Shown piece after piece: positions 6,773 through 13,173 of a stretch of 21,790 bases of DNA (positions are counted from its first letter, which is position 1; each line of letters starts with the position of its first letter). Both the position numbers and the translations under genes were made by a program. The notes below the pieces were generated by a model that saw only the letters and a list, made by a program, of their open reading frames with translations, did not search any database and was not told where the DNA came from. The DNA is from a virus: positions 1-21,790 of the IMG/VR virus record IMGVR_UViG_3300009788_000327; one strand, written 5' to 3'.

Positions 6773-7344
6773 AGAATGAAGTAAAAACCCCAAACACACA
6801 CAAAGAAATTGGAAAATCCATGAAAAAACAGGAAGGAAAATTAATTCGATTAAAACTAAAGCAAATCAAACCCTACAAACGAAACGCCAAAATCCACACA
6901 GAGAAACAAGTCGGCGACATCAGGGATTCAATCATAACTTTCGGGTACAACGATTTAATTGCAGTAGACGAAAAGAACTTAATTCTTGAAGGACACGGAA
7001 GACTAAGAGCCCTATACATGATCGACACAACCGGAACAAAAGAAATCCCTGTGTGGCAATTAAAAGGACTGACAGAGAGCGAAAAGAAAGCTTACCGAAT
7101 CGCGCATAATAAACTGAACCTAGACACAGGGTTCGATGTAGAAATCCTAAGTGAAGGATTCCATGAGTTAGAAGAGAGCGATAATTTTACTGATACTGGT
7201 TTCGAAGTTGAACAAATAACTACAATATGGGATAAAAAACAACCAAACACGCAAAAAACAGACGTGTCCGCACACGAACGAGAAATAAACAAAAAGAATA
7301 AATGCCCTAATTGTGGGTATGACTTAGCGGAGTCTAAGAACTAA
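6769..7344 (+). CDS. ParB/sulfiredoxin-fold nuclease-like protein (191 aa)
   Basis: Residues about 25-130 match the ParB N-terminal fold: KLIRLKLKQIKPYKRNAKIH, then a helix (VGDIRDSIITFG), NDLIAVDE, and the diagnostic box LEGHGRLRAL (about 73-82). Family knowledge: phage ParB-like domains are CTP-binding or nuclease-like proteins often found near terminase genes or fused to DNA methylases. There is no methylase here. The C-terminus ends with a CPNC knuckle (C179/C182), half a zinc ribbon. Start 6769 gives an ATGA overlap; an upstream ATG at 6751 is in frame but less likely. It could assist genome partition or packaging-site handling. Confidence 0.7.
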   Translation: MKNEVKTPNTHKEIGKSMKKQEGKLIRLKLKQIKPYKRNAKIHTEKQVGDIRDSIITFGYNDLIAVDEKNLILEGHGRLRALYMIDTTGTKEIPVWQLKGLTESEKKAYRIAHNKLNLDTGFDVEILSEGFHELEESDNFTDTGFEVEQITTIWDKKQPNTQKTDVSAHEREINKKNKCPNCGYDLAESKN

Positions 7345-7490
7345 TGGCAGATGAATGTCCGAACTGCGGAGAAATGAAATTAATATTCATAGATTCTAAT
7401 AGTATACTTGATGATTGGGAATGTTCAGGCTGTAAAACTAACTTCAAATTTAAGACAAATATGAGATATAACCTAAAGGTGAAGAACTAA
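7344..7490 (+). CDS. Small zinc-ribbon protein (48 aa)
   Basis: C5/C8 (CPNCGE) and C27/C30 (CSGC) with an aromatic-rich tail (KTNFKFKTNMRYNL) form a minimal zinc ribbon. TAATG overlaps occur at both ends, coupling it to the ParB-like gene and the next gene. It could partner the ParB-like protein, whose C-terminus has a related CPNC knuckle. Function unknown. Confidence 0.55.
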   Translation: MADECPNCGEMKLIFIDSNSILDDWECSGCKTNFKFKTNMRYNLKVKN

Positions 7491-7741
7491 TGACAGAAGT
7501 AAAACCAATGAAAATAAGCGAGTGGATTAAGGACTTGCAGTGGCAACTCGACACTTACGGAGATGCAGATGTTAGAGTTTGTTGGGAGAGACATGATCAA
7601 CTAGATGCAAATAATGTATTCTTCAGTAGAGTTATCGGAAATTATGAGTGCTCAAACACAAAAACTGATAAAGAAATCAAAGAATTAAAAGATAAACCAA
7701 CAGATAACGATGGTTTATGGATCCAAAACTTTCCATATTAA
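7490..7741 (+). CDS. Phage-type hypothetical protein (83 aa)
   Basis: The motif MKISEWIKDLQWQLDTYGDADVRV (helix, then a strand with 'GDADV') matches a very common small phage protein family usually reading 'KVSELIEKLQKLPPDAEV', of unknown function. No cysteine cluster or membrane segment. TAATG overlap upstream. The 3' end overlaps the longest form of the terminase small subunit ORF. Confidence 0.55.
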   Translation: MTEVKPMKISEWIKDLQWQLDTYGDADVRVCWERHDQLDANNVFFSRVIGNYECSNTKTDKEIKELKDKPTDNDGLWIQNFPY

Positions 7742-7767
7742 GGAATAAATTACAACAAACGCAACAA

Positions 7768-8124
7768 ATGACATCACTAACAGTATCAAAATTTAAGAAA
7801 GCACTAGAAGGAACAGGCGGAGTTCAAGCAGTTATCGCTAAGGCATGTGGAGTTGATAGGTCAACTGTTACAAGGTTCATTCAAAAATATCCAAAGATGA
7901 GATTATTGCTTGATGCTGAAGCTGAAAGAATAATCGACATAGCCGAAAACAAACTCCATGCGCTTGTTAACGACAAGGACATCCGGGCCATAAAGTTCTT
8001 CCTAGAGACAAAAGGCAAGTCCCGAGGTTACGTTTCAAAGCAAGAGTTAGAAATTGCAGGTAACATTTCAACACTAACGAAAGAAGAGCGCGCTGAAGAA
8101 ATAAAGAGGTTGTTGGGGAAATGA
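7768..8124 (+). CDS. terS: Probable terminase small subunit (118 aa)
   Basis: The N-terminal HTH (FKKALEGTGGVQAVIAKACG, then VDRSTVTRFIQKYP) and the following helical segment with DIRAIKFFLETKGKSRGY are typical of phage small terminases, which recognise the packaging site and form a ring that hands DNA to TerL. The gene sits one short ORF upstream of TerL. Start 7768 (MTSLTVSK) matches the family's usual N-terminus; an in-frame ATG at 7717 adds 17 residues but overlaps the previous gene by 25 nt. Neither has a clear ribosome site. It ends in an ATGA overlap. Confidence 0.7.
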   Translation: MTSLTVSKFKKALEGTGGVQAVIAKACGVDRSTVTRFIQKYPKMRLLLDAEAERIIDIAENKLHALVNDKDIRAIKFFLETKGKSRGYVSKQELEIAGNISTLTKEERAEEIKRLLGK

Positions 8125-8312
8125 AGGTAAAAATTAGGATGACAAAAGCTTGTAGAAATTGTATTAACTGTCATGGTCATATGAATATACATGAGACAGG
8201 AGAAAAACCATGTTGCCGTTTAGATATATTGCAAAATGAAGTAAAGCACGTAAGAGAAAAAAGATGTCCAAACTTCGAAAATACGATGTCTACTAATAGG
8301 AGTAGGAAATGA
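8121..8312 (+). CDS. Small Cys-rich protein between terminase genes (63 aa)
   Basis: Cysteines C11, C14, C17, C31, C32 and C49 (CRNCINCH ... KPCC ... KRCPNF) make a dense metal-binding or disulfide pattern, as in many small phage Cys proteins. It lies between the small and large terminase genes, with an ATGA overlap upstream and an abutting TGA/ATG junction downstream. Its role in packaging is possible from position only. Confidence 0.55.
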   Translation: MKVKIRMTKACRNCINCHGHMNIHETGEKPCCRLDILQNEVKHVREKRCPNFENTMSTNRSRK

Positions 8313-9833
8313 ATGAAAGTAACAAAACAACAAGTAGGTGAACTCTTCGAAAAAGTAAAGGATGAACAAAAGCTTAAAGAACTTCTCCAAGAAATCTTCT
8401 CCCACAAAGAAAACATCCAAACGTTCGGAGAAGTAGTATTTCCCAAAACCGTAATCAACAAAACTCCCAATTTCCACTCCGAAATCTACGAATTACTATT
8501 TAAGCCAGGAAATGATGCACTGGCCGCACCAAGAGGACATGCTAAAACGTCCGTTACAGGTATAATTTTCTTGATTTATTGCATAGTTAATGAATTGGAG
8601 GAATATATTGTTTACATCTCTCAGAATCATTCTAAAACAGTCCAGTTCATTGACCCTATTAGGTTTGAGTTTAAGAACAATAAAATGCTACGATTCATTT
8701 ACGGAGACTTAACGCCGCGCCCAGGCAGAGGTGATGATGGAAAGGATCGTGAGGATTGTTTCGATGTTGGAGGATGCAGAGTTGAAGCGGTGTCGTTCGA
8801 AAAGAATCTGCGAGGTTTCAAATTCCGAAATATACGTCCAACCCTCATAATTGGTGATGATATTGAATCTGATGATAGGGTCCTTAATCCAGAGCTTCGA
8901 GAGAAAGACCGAAACAAACTAAACAAAGTAATCATCCCCAGCCTGGATATTAACGGCCGCTTTAAGATGATTGGAACATTGCTTCACTTGGATTCTCTAC
9001 TCAACAACAAAATTAAACTATACAAAGGAAAGGTGTTTGCAGCATGCAATTCGGAGTTTAAGGATCTATTATGGCCCGAACGGTTTACTGAGGAAAAATT
9101 AAGGAAAACTAAACACGACATTGGATCTGTGGCATTTCAACAAGAATATTTGAATAACCCAGTTGACAACTCGAGCTCACTAATCAAACGAGAATGGATA
9201 GAACAATGTTTCAGAAAAGACCTCTCATCTGAAGATGTGTTCAATATGGAATTTAGTGTGAAGACGATGGGTGCGGACTTTGCCTTTTCTGATAGAGTGT
9301 CTGCGGATGAGAGCGCTTACGCCGGGCTAGGCAAGAAGGATGAATTTTATTATTTGCTGAATTGTCAAAAGGACAAAGGTCTCTCAGTTAATGAACAAAT
9401 GGATATCATCAAATCGCAACTATTCGAGAAATACCGATATGACAAAATAGGCTTAGAGGAAAACTCCATCAAGGCCATAAGCAAAGACATTGACCAATGG
9501 AAGTTGCCTATCACATTATTTTGGACATCCGCAAACGACCCCGCCGCCCGAAAGAAAGAAGATTACGACTGGACAAACAAACGTCACACAGTTGGAAAGA
9601 TTAATCTGATTATGAGGCTCGGAACTGCATTCGAAAATAAAGAGTTCATAATCCCATACAAAACAGAAGCCGACAAACAAATTGCGGACCGTATTTTAGC
9701 AGAGTGCACGTCCTTTGCTTTGTCTGATGGGAAACTTGTTGAAGCCGGAGTTCATCCAGATATTCCAATAGCACTTGGTTATGCACTTGAATTAATGAAC
9801 ATGGGCGGCGAATCCTCGTGGGCTTTTGTTTAG
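8313..9833 (+). CDS. terL: Terminase large subunit (506 aa)
   Basis: This is the DNA-packaging motor and headful nuclease. The ATPase domain shows Walker A APRGHAKT (72-79), Walker B LIIGDDIES (178-186) and coupling motif GTLLH (221-225). The C-terminal RNase H-like nuclease shows GADFAFSD (D322), a Glu pair in LEEN (about 382-383) and HPDIPIA (D483), the expected acidic triad. Length is normal for the family. It acts at the portal vertex with the portal and small subunit. It is directly preceded by a small Cys-rich gene and followed by an 87-nt gap with a promoter. The Walker A resembles the 'RGxxKT/S' class of TerL seen in archaeal and bacterial tailed viruses. Confidence 0.92.
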   Translation: MKVTKQQVGELFEKVKDEQKLKELLQEIFSHKENIQTFGEVVFPKTVINKTPNFHSEIYELLFKPGNDALAAPRGHAKTSVTGIIFLIYCIVNELEEYIVYISQNHSKTVQFIDPIRFEFKNNKMLRFIYGDLTPRPGRGDDGKDREDCFDVGGCRVEAVSFEKNLRGFKFRNIRPTLIIGDDIESDDRVLNPELREKDRNKLNKVIIPSLDINGRFKMIGTLLHLDSLLNNKIKLYKGKVFAACNSEFKDLLWPERFTEEKLRKTKHDIGSVAFQQEYLNNPVDNSSSLIKREWIEQCFRKDLSSEDVFNMEFSVKTMGADFAFSDRVSADESAYAGLGKKDEFYYLLNCQKDKGLSVNEQMDIIKSQLFEKYRYDKIGLEENSIKAISKDIDQWKLPITLFWTSANDPAARKKEDYDWTNKRHTVGKINLIMRLGTAFENKEFIIPYKTEADKQIADRILAECTSFALSDGKLVEAGVHPDIPIALGYALELMNMGGESSWAFV

Positions 9834-9849
9834 AAATTCAACAATTAAC

Positions 9850-9858
9850 TTTATAAAA
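9850..9858 (+). promoter_or_regulatory. Probable TATA box for portal transcript
   Basis: TTTATAAAA in the TerL-portal gap. The expected start (about +26) falls near 9880, leaving a short 5' leader of about 40 nt before the portal ATG at 9921. This would begin a new transcript for the head genes. Moderate evidence: consensus and position only. Confidence 0.4.
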
Positions 9859-9894
9859 TTAAAAATCATTGAATAACTATCACTAGAACATATC

Positions 9895-9909
9895 AAGGTT
9901 GCCCACCTT
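9895..9909 (+). promoter_or_regulatory. Hairpin in portal 5' leader
   Basis: AAGGT-TGCCC-ACCTT is a perfect 5-bp inverted repeat 11 nt before the portal start codon. It could shape ribosome access or bind a protein. No separate Shine-Dalgarno is visible before this ATG. Confidence 0.35.
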
Positions 9910-9920
9910 AAATCACATTC

Positions 9921-12173
9921 ATGGAAAAGACTTTTAAGAATTTCTTTGGTTTGCTTGGACAGAAGGTCGAAGCAAAGGCCGGAGATGGTGCTGTAACTGC
10001 ATTTGAGGAATCAAGAGACGGACAACCAAAAGCATACATTCCAAACTTTTTTTATAGGCCGCCTTTTGGATATCCAAGATATGAGGATCTTAATTACCAA
10101 AGGCAGTTGGCTGAATCTGTTTATGTTGATATGGTAGAAACGGCCATAATTGATCAGGTTACTTCTTTTGATTTTACGATTGTTGCTGAGGATAGAGATG
10201 GAAATGAAGTTCCAGGGAAAGATAAGGAAGTTGAAGAGGTTAAGGAGTTTTTTTATAATCCAAATACTAATCCAGGAGAAAGTTGGGAGAAGATAGTTGC
10301 TGCAATGTTACCTGATTTGTTGGAAATTAATTCTGGGATAATGGTTAAGGTTTTCAATTCGTTCGGAAAGATGGTAGAAATTGTTGCGCGGGATGGGGCC
10401 GCATTTACAAAGAATCCAGACGTATATGGAATGTTCACTAATCGAGCAGATTTGATTTTGATGAAGAACATTTATGATCCGGACCCTCAGGCAGAACAAA
10501 TAGAAAATCCGTTTCCTGCAATTAATGGTTATTTGACAAGTGGTGAAGCTCGGGAAGAGGGAGCATATTTTCAATATGGATTTAATACAGGGGCTAGACC
10601 TGTTCCGTTCGGAAAGAGAGAAATTATTTGGTTTGAGAAGAAGGTGCGAACTAATAAAATCTATGGCCGAAGCGCAATGGCGGTTTTGGCAAAGACAGTT
10701 CAAACTCTTATTTATGCAGTTGAGCATAATCTTGAATACTTTTCTGATAATTCTATTCCCCCAGGGATTTTAGGTTTGGAGGGAATGGCTACTGGTGATA
10801 TGAAAGCATTTGGTCAGCAATGGGCTGAATCTCAAAAGAAGAAGGATGATTTAGGCAATTGGAAAAAGGCTTTTCACAAACTTGCAATAGTCAACAAGAA
10901 AGCAACTTTTGAAAGATTAGGATTTACTAATCAGGAATTAGAATTAATCGAATCTCAAAAGTGGTGGGCAAAAATGGTTTGGGGAGCATTTGGTTTGACT
11001 GCAACTGACCTTGGATTTACTGAGGATGCAAAGGGAAGTGCAAATCAGATTGTTCAGACTGCTGTTGCTAGAAAGAGAATTATTTATCCATTGTTAAGGT
11101 TGATTGAGTATTATGTAAACACCCAGATTATTCCGGAGTTCGGGTATGAGGGGATTCGTTACAAGTATAAGATTTTTGATGTTGATGAGGAAACAAAGAA
11201 ATGGACCCTTTACAAATTACAAACAGAATCAGGATTAAAAACTGTAAACGAAATCAGGAACTCGGAAGGACTTGATCCGGTTGAGTGGGGCGAGGAATCT
11301 CCAAAGCAATGGACACCAACCGACAGCACAAATATTAATGTGAATGATTCAAGACAAACTGATGCAAATAAGATTAATAATGATTCTCGAGCTGCGAGGG
11401 CGGCCTTAAATAAGAACCCAAAAAAAAACATAAAAGCACAAACTACTGATTCGCCGCTTATTTTGGATCCAAATGAAGAACTAGATGAGAATGATTTGGA
11501 GAAGGTGATTGTTGAATTTTTGGATGAGAATGAAGATAAGGTTATGGAGATTTTAGATTCTATAAATACTAAGAATCCATTGGCCGAGATTAAAGGGATA
11601 GACGATTTGCCAAAGATAATAAAAAACCTATTCCAAATTTTCAATATTAAGAAGATTGTTAATTTAGTGATTGGTAATGAGTATGATAATGGTTGGGAGA
11701 AATCCGAAAAAGAATTAGACAGAAATGTTCAAATGAACAAGGGTGCTTTGGAGTTCTTGCAAGATTATACCTTTGATAATATTAAGAGCATGACTGAAGA
11801 GATTGCAAATGATTTGAAAGCAGAATTAAGCCGGGGAATTATCAATGGTGAGAGTATTACTAAGTTAAAGAAGCGAGTAACAAAGGTTTTCAATGTCGGA
11901 ACTAATAGGGCCACAATGATTGCCAGGACTGAATCTAATCGAGCAGAGAATAATGGAAAGCTTTTGGCAATGAAAGGTTCAGGCGTAGAGAAGCAAAAGA
12001 AATGGATAACGCATGAGGATGATAGGACTTCTGATATTTGTACAAGGTTAGATGACCAAGTGGTTGATCTTGATGCGGATTTTGTTGATTCTAAAACAGG
12101 ATGGACTGGCCAGGCGCCGCCAAGCCATGTGAATTGTAGATCCACAATTGTTTTTATGCAGAAGGAAGAATAG
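9921..12173 (+). CDS. Portal protein fused to MuF-like domain (750 aa)
   Basis: The first about 470 residues look like an HK97/SPP1-type portal: a conserved early helix/strand region, FGKREIIWFEKKVRTNKIYGRS (232-251 in part), the long helix VLAKTVQTLIYAVEHNLEYF, and a C-terminal helical segment with TVNEIRNSEGLDP typical of portal clips. After a Lys/Asn-rich linker and an acidic helix (about 515-590), a MuF-type head domain follows at about 610-745, with ARTESNRAENNG, KKWITHEDDRTSD and PPSHVNCRS, the standard end motifs. The portal is the dodecameric DNA gate; MuF proteins assist head assembly or are injected. Most viruses encode these separately, so the fusion is notable. Confidence 0.88.
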   Translation: MEKTFKNFFGLLGQKVEAKAGDGAVTAFEESRDGQPKAYIPNFFYRPPFGYPRYEDLNYQRQLAESVYVDMVETAIIDQVTSFDFTIVAEDRDGNEVPGKDKEVEEVKEFFYNPNTNPGESWEKIVAAMLPDLLEINSGIMVKVFNSFGKMVEIVARDGAAFTKNPDVYGMFTNRADLILMKNIYDPDPQAEQIENPFPAINGYLTSGEAREEGAYFQYGFNTGARPVPFGKREIIWFEKKVRTNKIYGRSAMAVLAKTVQTLIYAVEHNLEYFSDNSIPPGILGLEGMATGDMKAFGQQWAESQKKKDDLGNWKKAFHKLAIVNKKATFERLGFTNQELELIESQKWWAKMVWGAFGLTATDLGFTEDAKGSANQIVQTAVARKRIIYPLLRLIEYYVNTQIIPEFGYEGIRYKYKIFDVDEETKKWTLYKLQTESGLKTVNEIRNSEGLDPVEWGEESPKQWTPTDSTNINVNDSRQTDANKINNDSRAARAALNKNPKKNIKAQTTDSPLILDPNEELDENDLEKVIVEFLDENEDKVMEILDSINTKNPLAEIKGIDDLPKIIKNLFQIFNIKKIVNLVIGNEYDNGWEKSEKELDRNVQMNKGALEFLQDYTFDNIKSMTEEIANDLKAELSRGIINGESITKLKKRVTKVFNVGTNRATMIARTESNRAENNGKLLAMKGSGVEKQKKWITHEDDRTSDICTRLDDQVVDLDADFVDSKTGWTGQAPPSHVNCRSTIVFMQKEE

Positions 12174-12216
12174 TTACTAATACTAATCTTTATTATAATA
12201 ACATAGTAATACTTTT
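12174..12216 (+). terminator. Possible transcription terminator after portal
   Basis: An inverted repeat (TTACTA at 12174-12179, TAGTAA at 12204-12209) is followed by a T5 run at about 12212-12216, immediately after the portal stop. The stem is AT-only and weak, so this is tentative. Archaeal termination mainly needs the T-run. Confidence 0.3.
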
Positions 12217-12272
12217 TCACAACGAAGCCAAATAGAAGGTTGTAAATATCAATTATACGTTTATATTCTGTT

Positions 12273-12350
12273 ATCATAACATGAACAAATCCCAAGAGTA
12301 GTATTCCTTGTCCGTATGAAAGCCTTGGGGTTGTTATGATTTATTCATAC
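12273..12350 (+). ncRNA. Structured non-coding segment with competing inverted repeats
   Basis: Arms ATCATAACA (12273-12281) and TGTTATGAT (12332-12340) are perfectly complementary, with an inner pair CCCAAG (12291-12296)/CTTGGG (12324-12329). A second perfect pair, GTATGAA (12314-12320)/TTCATAC (12344-12350), crosses the first, so they would form a pseudoknot or alternate structures. No convincing ORF occupies the segment. It may be an RNA leader, a DNA-binding site or part of a larger ncRNA. Confidence 0.4.
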
Positions 12351-12391
12351 TCCCTTAAGGGGATGCGTACGGGGTGTTGCTCCGTACGTAC
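12351..12391 (+). repeat. Palindrome and strong GC-rich hairpin
   Basis: A 10-bp palindrome CCCTTAAGGG (12352-12361) is followed by a hairpin with stem CGTACGG (12366-12372)/CCGTACG (12382-12388) and loop GGTGTTGCT. TCATACTC just upstream (12345-12352) recurs before the two hairpins at 12392 and 12766, suggesting a repeated element of 'TCATACTC plus hairpin'. The GC richness contrasts sharply with the AT-rich surroundings. Confidence 0.55.
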
Positions 12392-12459
12392 TCATACTCA
12401 CGGGGGGCATGGGCGACTCAGGTATATTCCCGCCCCGTGTCTTATAATCATGGAAGAAG
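12392..12459 (+). repeat. Direct repeat copy A: hairpin element plus TATAAT-CATGG
   Basis: A 5' block TCATACTCACGGGGG (12392-12406), a variable loop, and a 3' block at 12433-12459 (CCCCGTGTCTTATAATCATGG then AAGAAG) are shared with copy B at 12766-12831. CACGGGG pairs with CCCCGTG to make a hairpin; the loop (26 nt) differs in sequence and length from copy B. After the repeat the ATG-led frame closes after 10 codons, unlike copy B. CTTATAAT could be a TATA box for a transcript starting near 12470. Confidence 0.65.
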
Positions 12460-12494
12460 GAATTAAAAAAACAATTTGGTAGATAATCCAAATC

Positions 12495-12526
12495 TTTAAA
12501 TTAATAGTCCCCATTTTTTGAAGGGG
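12495..12526 (+). promoter_or_regulatory. TATA box and CCCC/GGGG inverted repeat before tRNA-like gene
   Basis: A TTTAAATT box (12495-12502) sits about 32 nt before the tRNA-like 5' end, predicting a transcript that starts a few bases upstream of it. Between them lies CCCC (12509-12512) ... GGGG (12523-12526) around a T6 run, which could be an operator. Confidence 0.45.
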
Positions 12527-12530
12527 TAAT

Positions 12531-12609
12531 GCAAGCGTAGTATATTGGTAATGCACCAGCCTAGGTTAAAACAGTACTGGATACGCAGGTTCGAATCCTG
12601 CCGCTTGCT
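12531..12609 (+). tRNA. tRNA-like gene, Gly-type body with abnormal anticodon arm
   Basis: The acceptor stem GCAAGCG (12531-12537)/CGCTTGC (12602-12608) is perfect. The D-arm is GTAT-ATTGGTA-ATGC (12540-12554) with the invariant GG. The T-arm is GCAGG-TTCGAAT-CCTGC (12585-12601). The body (GTAGTATATTGGTAATGC, CCAGCCT, CTGGATACGC) resembles archaeal tRNA-Gly. However, the anticodon arm between CCAG (12556) and CTGG (12580) is 25 nt instead of 17, and no Gly anticodon (NCC) can be placed. Possible readings are a tiny intron, an ochre-like or UAA-type loop (GTTAAAA), or a non-decoding tRNA mimic. CCA is not encoded, as expected for archaea. Confidence 0.6.
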
Positions 12610-12610
12610 T

Positions 12611-12636
12611 TGGGTATCGTGGTTCGAGGCGACCCA
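12611..12636 (+). ncRNA. Hairpin with T-loop-like sequence just after tRNA-like gene
   Basis: TGGGT (12611-12615) pairs with ACCCA (12632-12636), with an inner CG/CG step and the loop TGGTTCGAGG, which contains a GGTTCGA T-loop signature. GGTTCG (12621-12626) can alternatively pair with CGAACC at 12649-12654. It may be a remnant of a second tRNA or part of the processed transcript. Confidence 0.35.
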
Positions 12637-12705
12637 GCTATAAGAGGCCGAACCTATAACTTTAAGTTTGACACTGGGAAAGACTAGAACTGGTCTTCGG
12701 ACTGG

Positions 12706-12764
12706 GATGTGGGTAAGAGGATGTAGCTTCCTAGAAATAGGGCATTCGAGCCTAAACCCACATC
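12706..12764 (+). ncRNA. 59-nt mini-cloverleaf, tRNA-like RNA
   Basis: A perfect 9-bp terminal stem GATGTGGGT/ACCCACATC encloses three small elements: AAG...CTT (D-arm-like, with GG in the loop), CCTA-GAAA-TAGG (tetraloop where an anticodon arm would be) and a GC-ATTCGA-GC loop resembling a T-loop. The upstream 12680-12705 region has a UUCG-tetraloop hairpin. The overall shape is a tRNA lacking a decoding arm. Interpretation is by hand folding only. Confidence 0.4.
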
Positions 12765-12765
12765 T

Positions 12766-12831
12766 TCATACTCACGGGGGTTCAAGGCTTCATCTCCTCT
12801 CCTCCCCCGTGTCTTATAATCATGGAAGAAG
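12766..12831 (+). repeat. Direct repeat copy B: hairpin element plus TATAAT-CATGG
   Basis: Shares both blocks with copy A (12392-12459). Here the stem is 8 bp, CACGGGGG (12773-12780)/CCCCCGTG (12804-12811), with a pyrimidine-rich loop. The arms stay complementary while loop length differs by 2 nt, which changes any reading frame, so selection seems to act on structure rather than protein. The 3' block provides the ATG of the small Cys protein at 12822. Confidence 0.65.
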
Positions 12832-12920
12832 AAATAAACATAGACTTCAATAAGGATAAGAAATGCACAGATGGACTCTGTGGAAAATGTTGGATTTGTA
12901 ATTGGTTAGATAAACAATGA
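12822..12920 (+). CDS. Tiny four-Cys protein (32 aa)
   Basis: The ORF MEEEINIDFNKDKKC... has C15, C20, C23 and C26 (CTDGLCGKCWIC), a plausible single-zinc module in 32 residues, then an ATGA overlap with the next ORF. Its start codon lies in the repeated hairpin element, of which copy A has a truncated version of the same beginning (MEEGIKKTIW). Coding potential is moderate; overlap and cysteine pattern match the other small proteins here. Confidence 0.45.
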   Translation: MEEEINIDFNKDKKCTDGLCGKCWICNWLDKQ

Positions 12921-13172
12921 AATGTCCAATATGTGAAGAGGATGAGGATTGTGCTTTGAATGAGGGTAAACTGGATTTCTCACCCAAGGAAATAAGAGGT
13001 TATAATAATCGGAAAGAAACTAGACCTATACACAAGGGGATGCTCAAAGTGTAAGAAATTCTTTAAGACACCATTAAGGACTAGAGGAAAGAGAGTATGC
13101 CCTGACTGTAATAGAAAGAAAACCAAAATCCCGCAGTTTTACATTTCTAAAATCTCGCAATTATCTTTATAA
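12917..13172 (+). pseudogene. Zinc-ribbon gene apparently split by a frameshift
   Basis: ATG 12917 opens MKCPICEEDEDC and runs to a TAA at 13052. The +1 frame, open from 12996 but lacking a start codon, encodes GCSKCKKFFKTPLRTRGKRV then CPDC and ends at 13172. Joining the frames near 13003-13010 (in TATAATAATCGG) would give one about 84-residue protein with three Cys pairs, of which the last two form a good ribbon. Either a real frameshift, a recent mutation or a sequence error. No ribosome site for the downstream part alone. Confidence 0.4.
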
Positions 13173-13173
13173 C
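13166..13173 (+). promoter_or_regulatory. TATA box, leaderless promoter of protease gene
   Basis: TTTATAAC is centred about 26 nt upstream of the ATG at 13195, so transcription should start on the start codon. No Shine-Dalgarno precedes the ATG, consistent with a leaderless mRNA for the capsid assembly operon. Confidence 0.6.

Noticed and set aside
12336-12482. 48-aa ORF (MIYSYSLKGMR...) through the GC-rich hairpins and copy A
   Set aside because: Composition follows the palindromes rather than a protein pattern, and its frame is not conserved in copy B.
12392-12831. CRISPR-like array
   Set aside because: Only two hairpin copies about 370 nt apart; no regular short repeats or spacers and no cas genes.
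12668-12853. 61-aa plus-strand ORF across the mini-cloverleaf and hairpin copy B
   Set aside because: It runs through strongly structured repeats, has a non-ATG start, and the duplicated copy A changes frame, so protein coding is unlikely.
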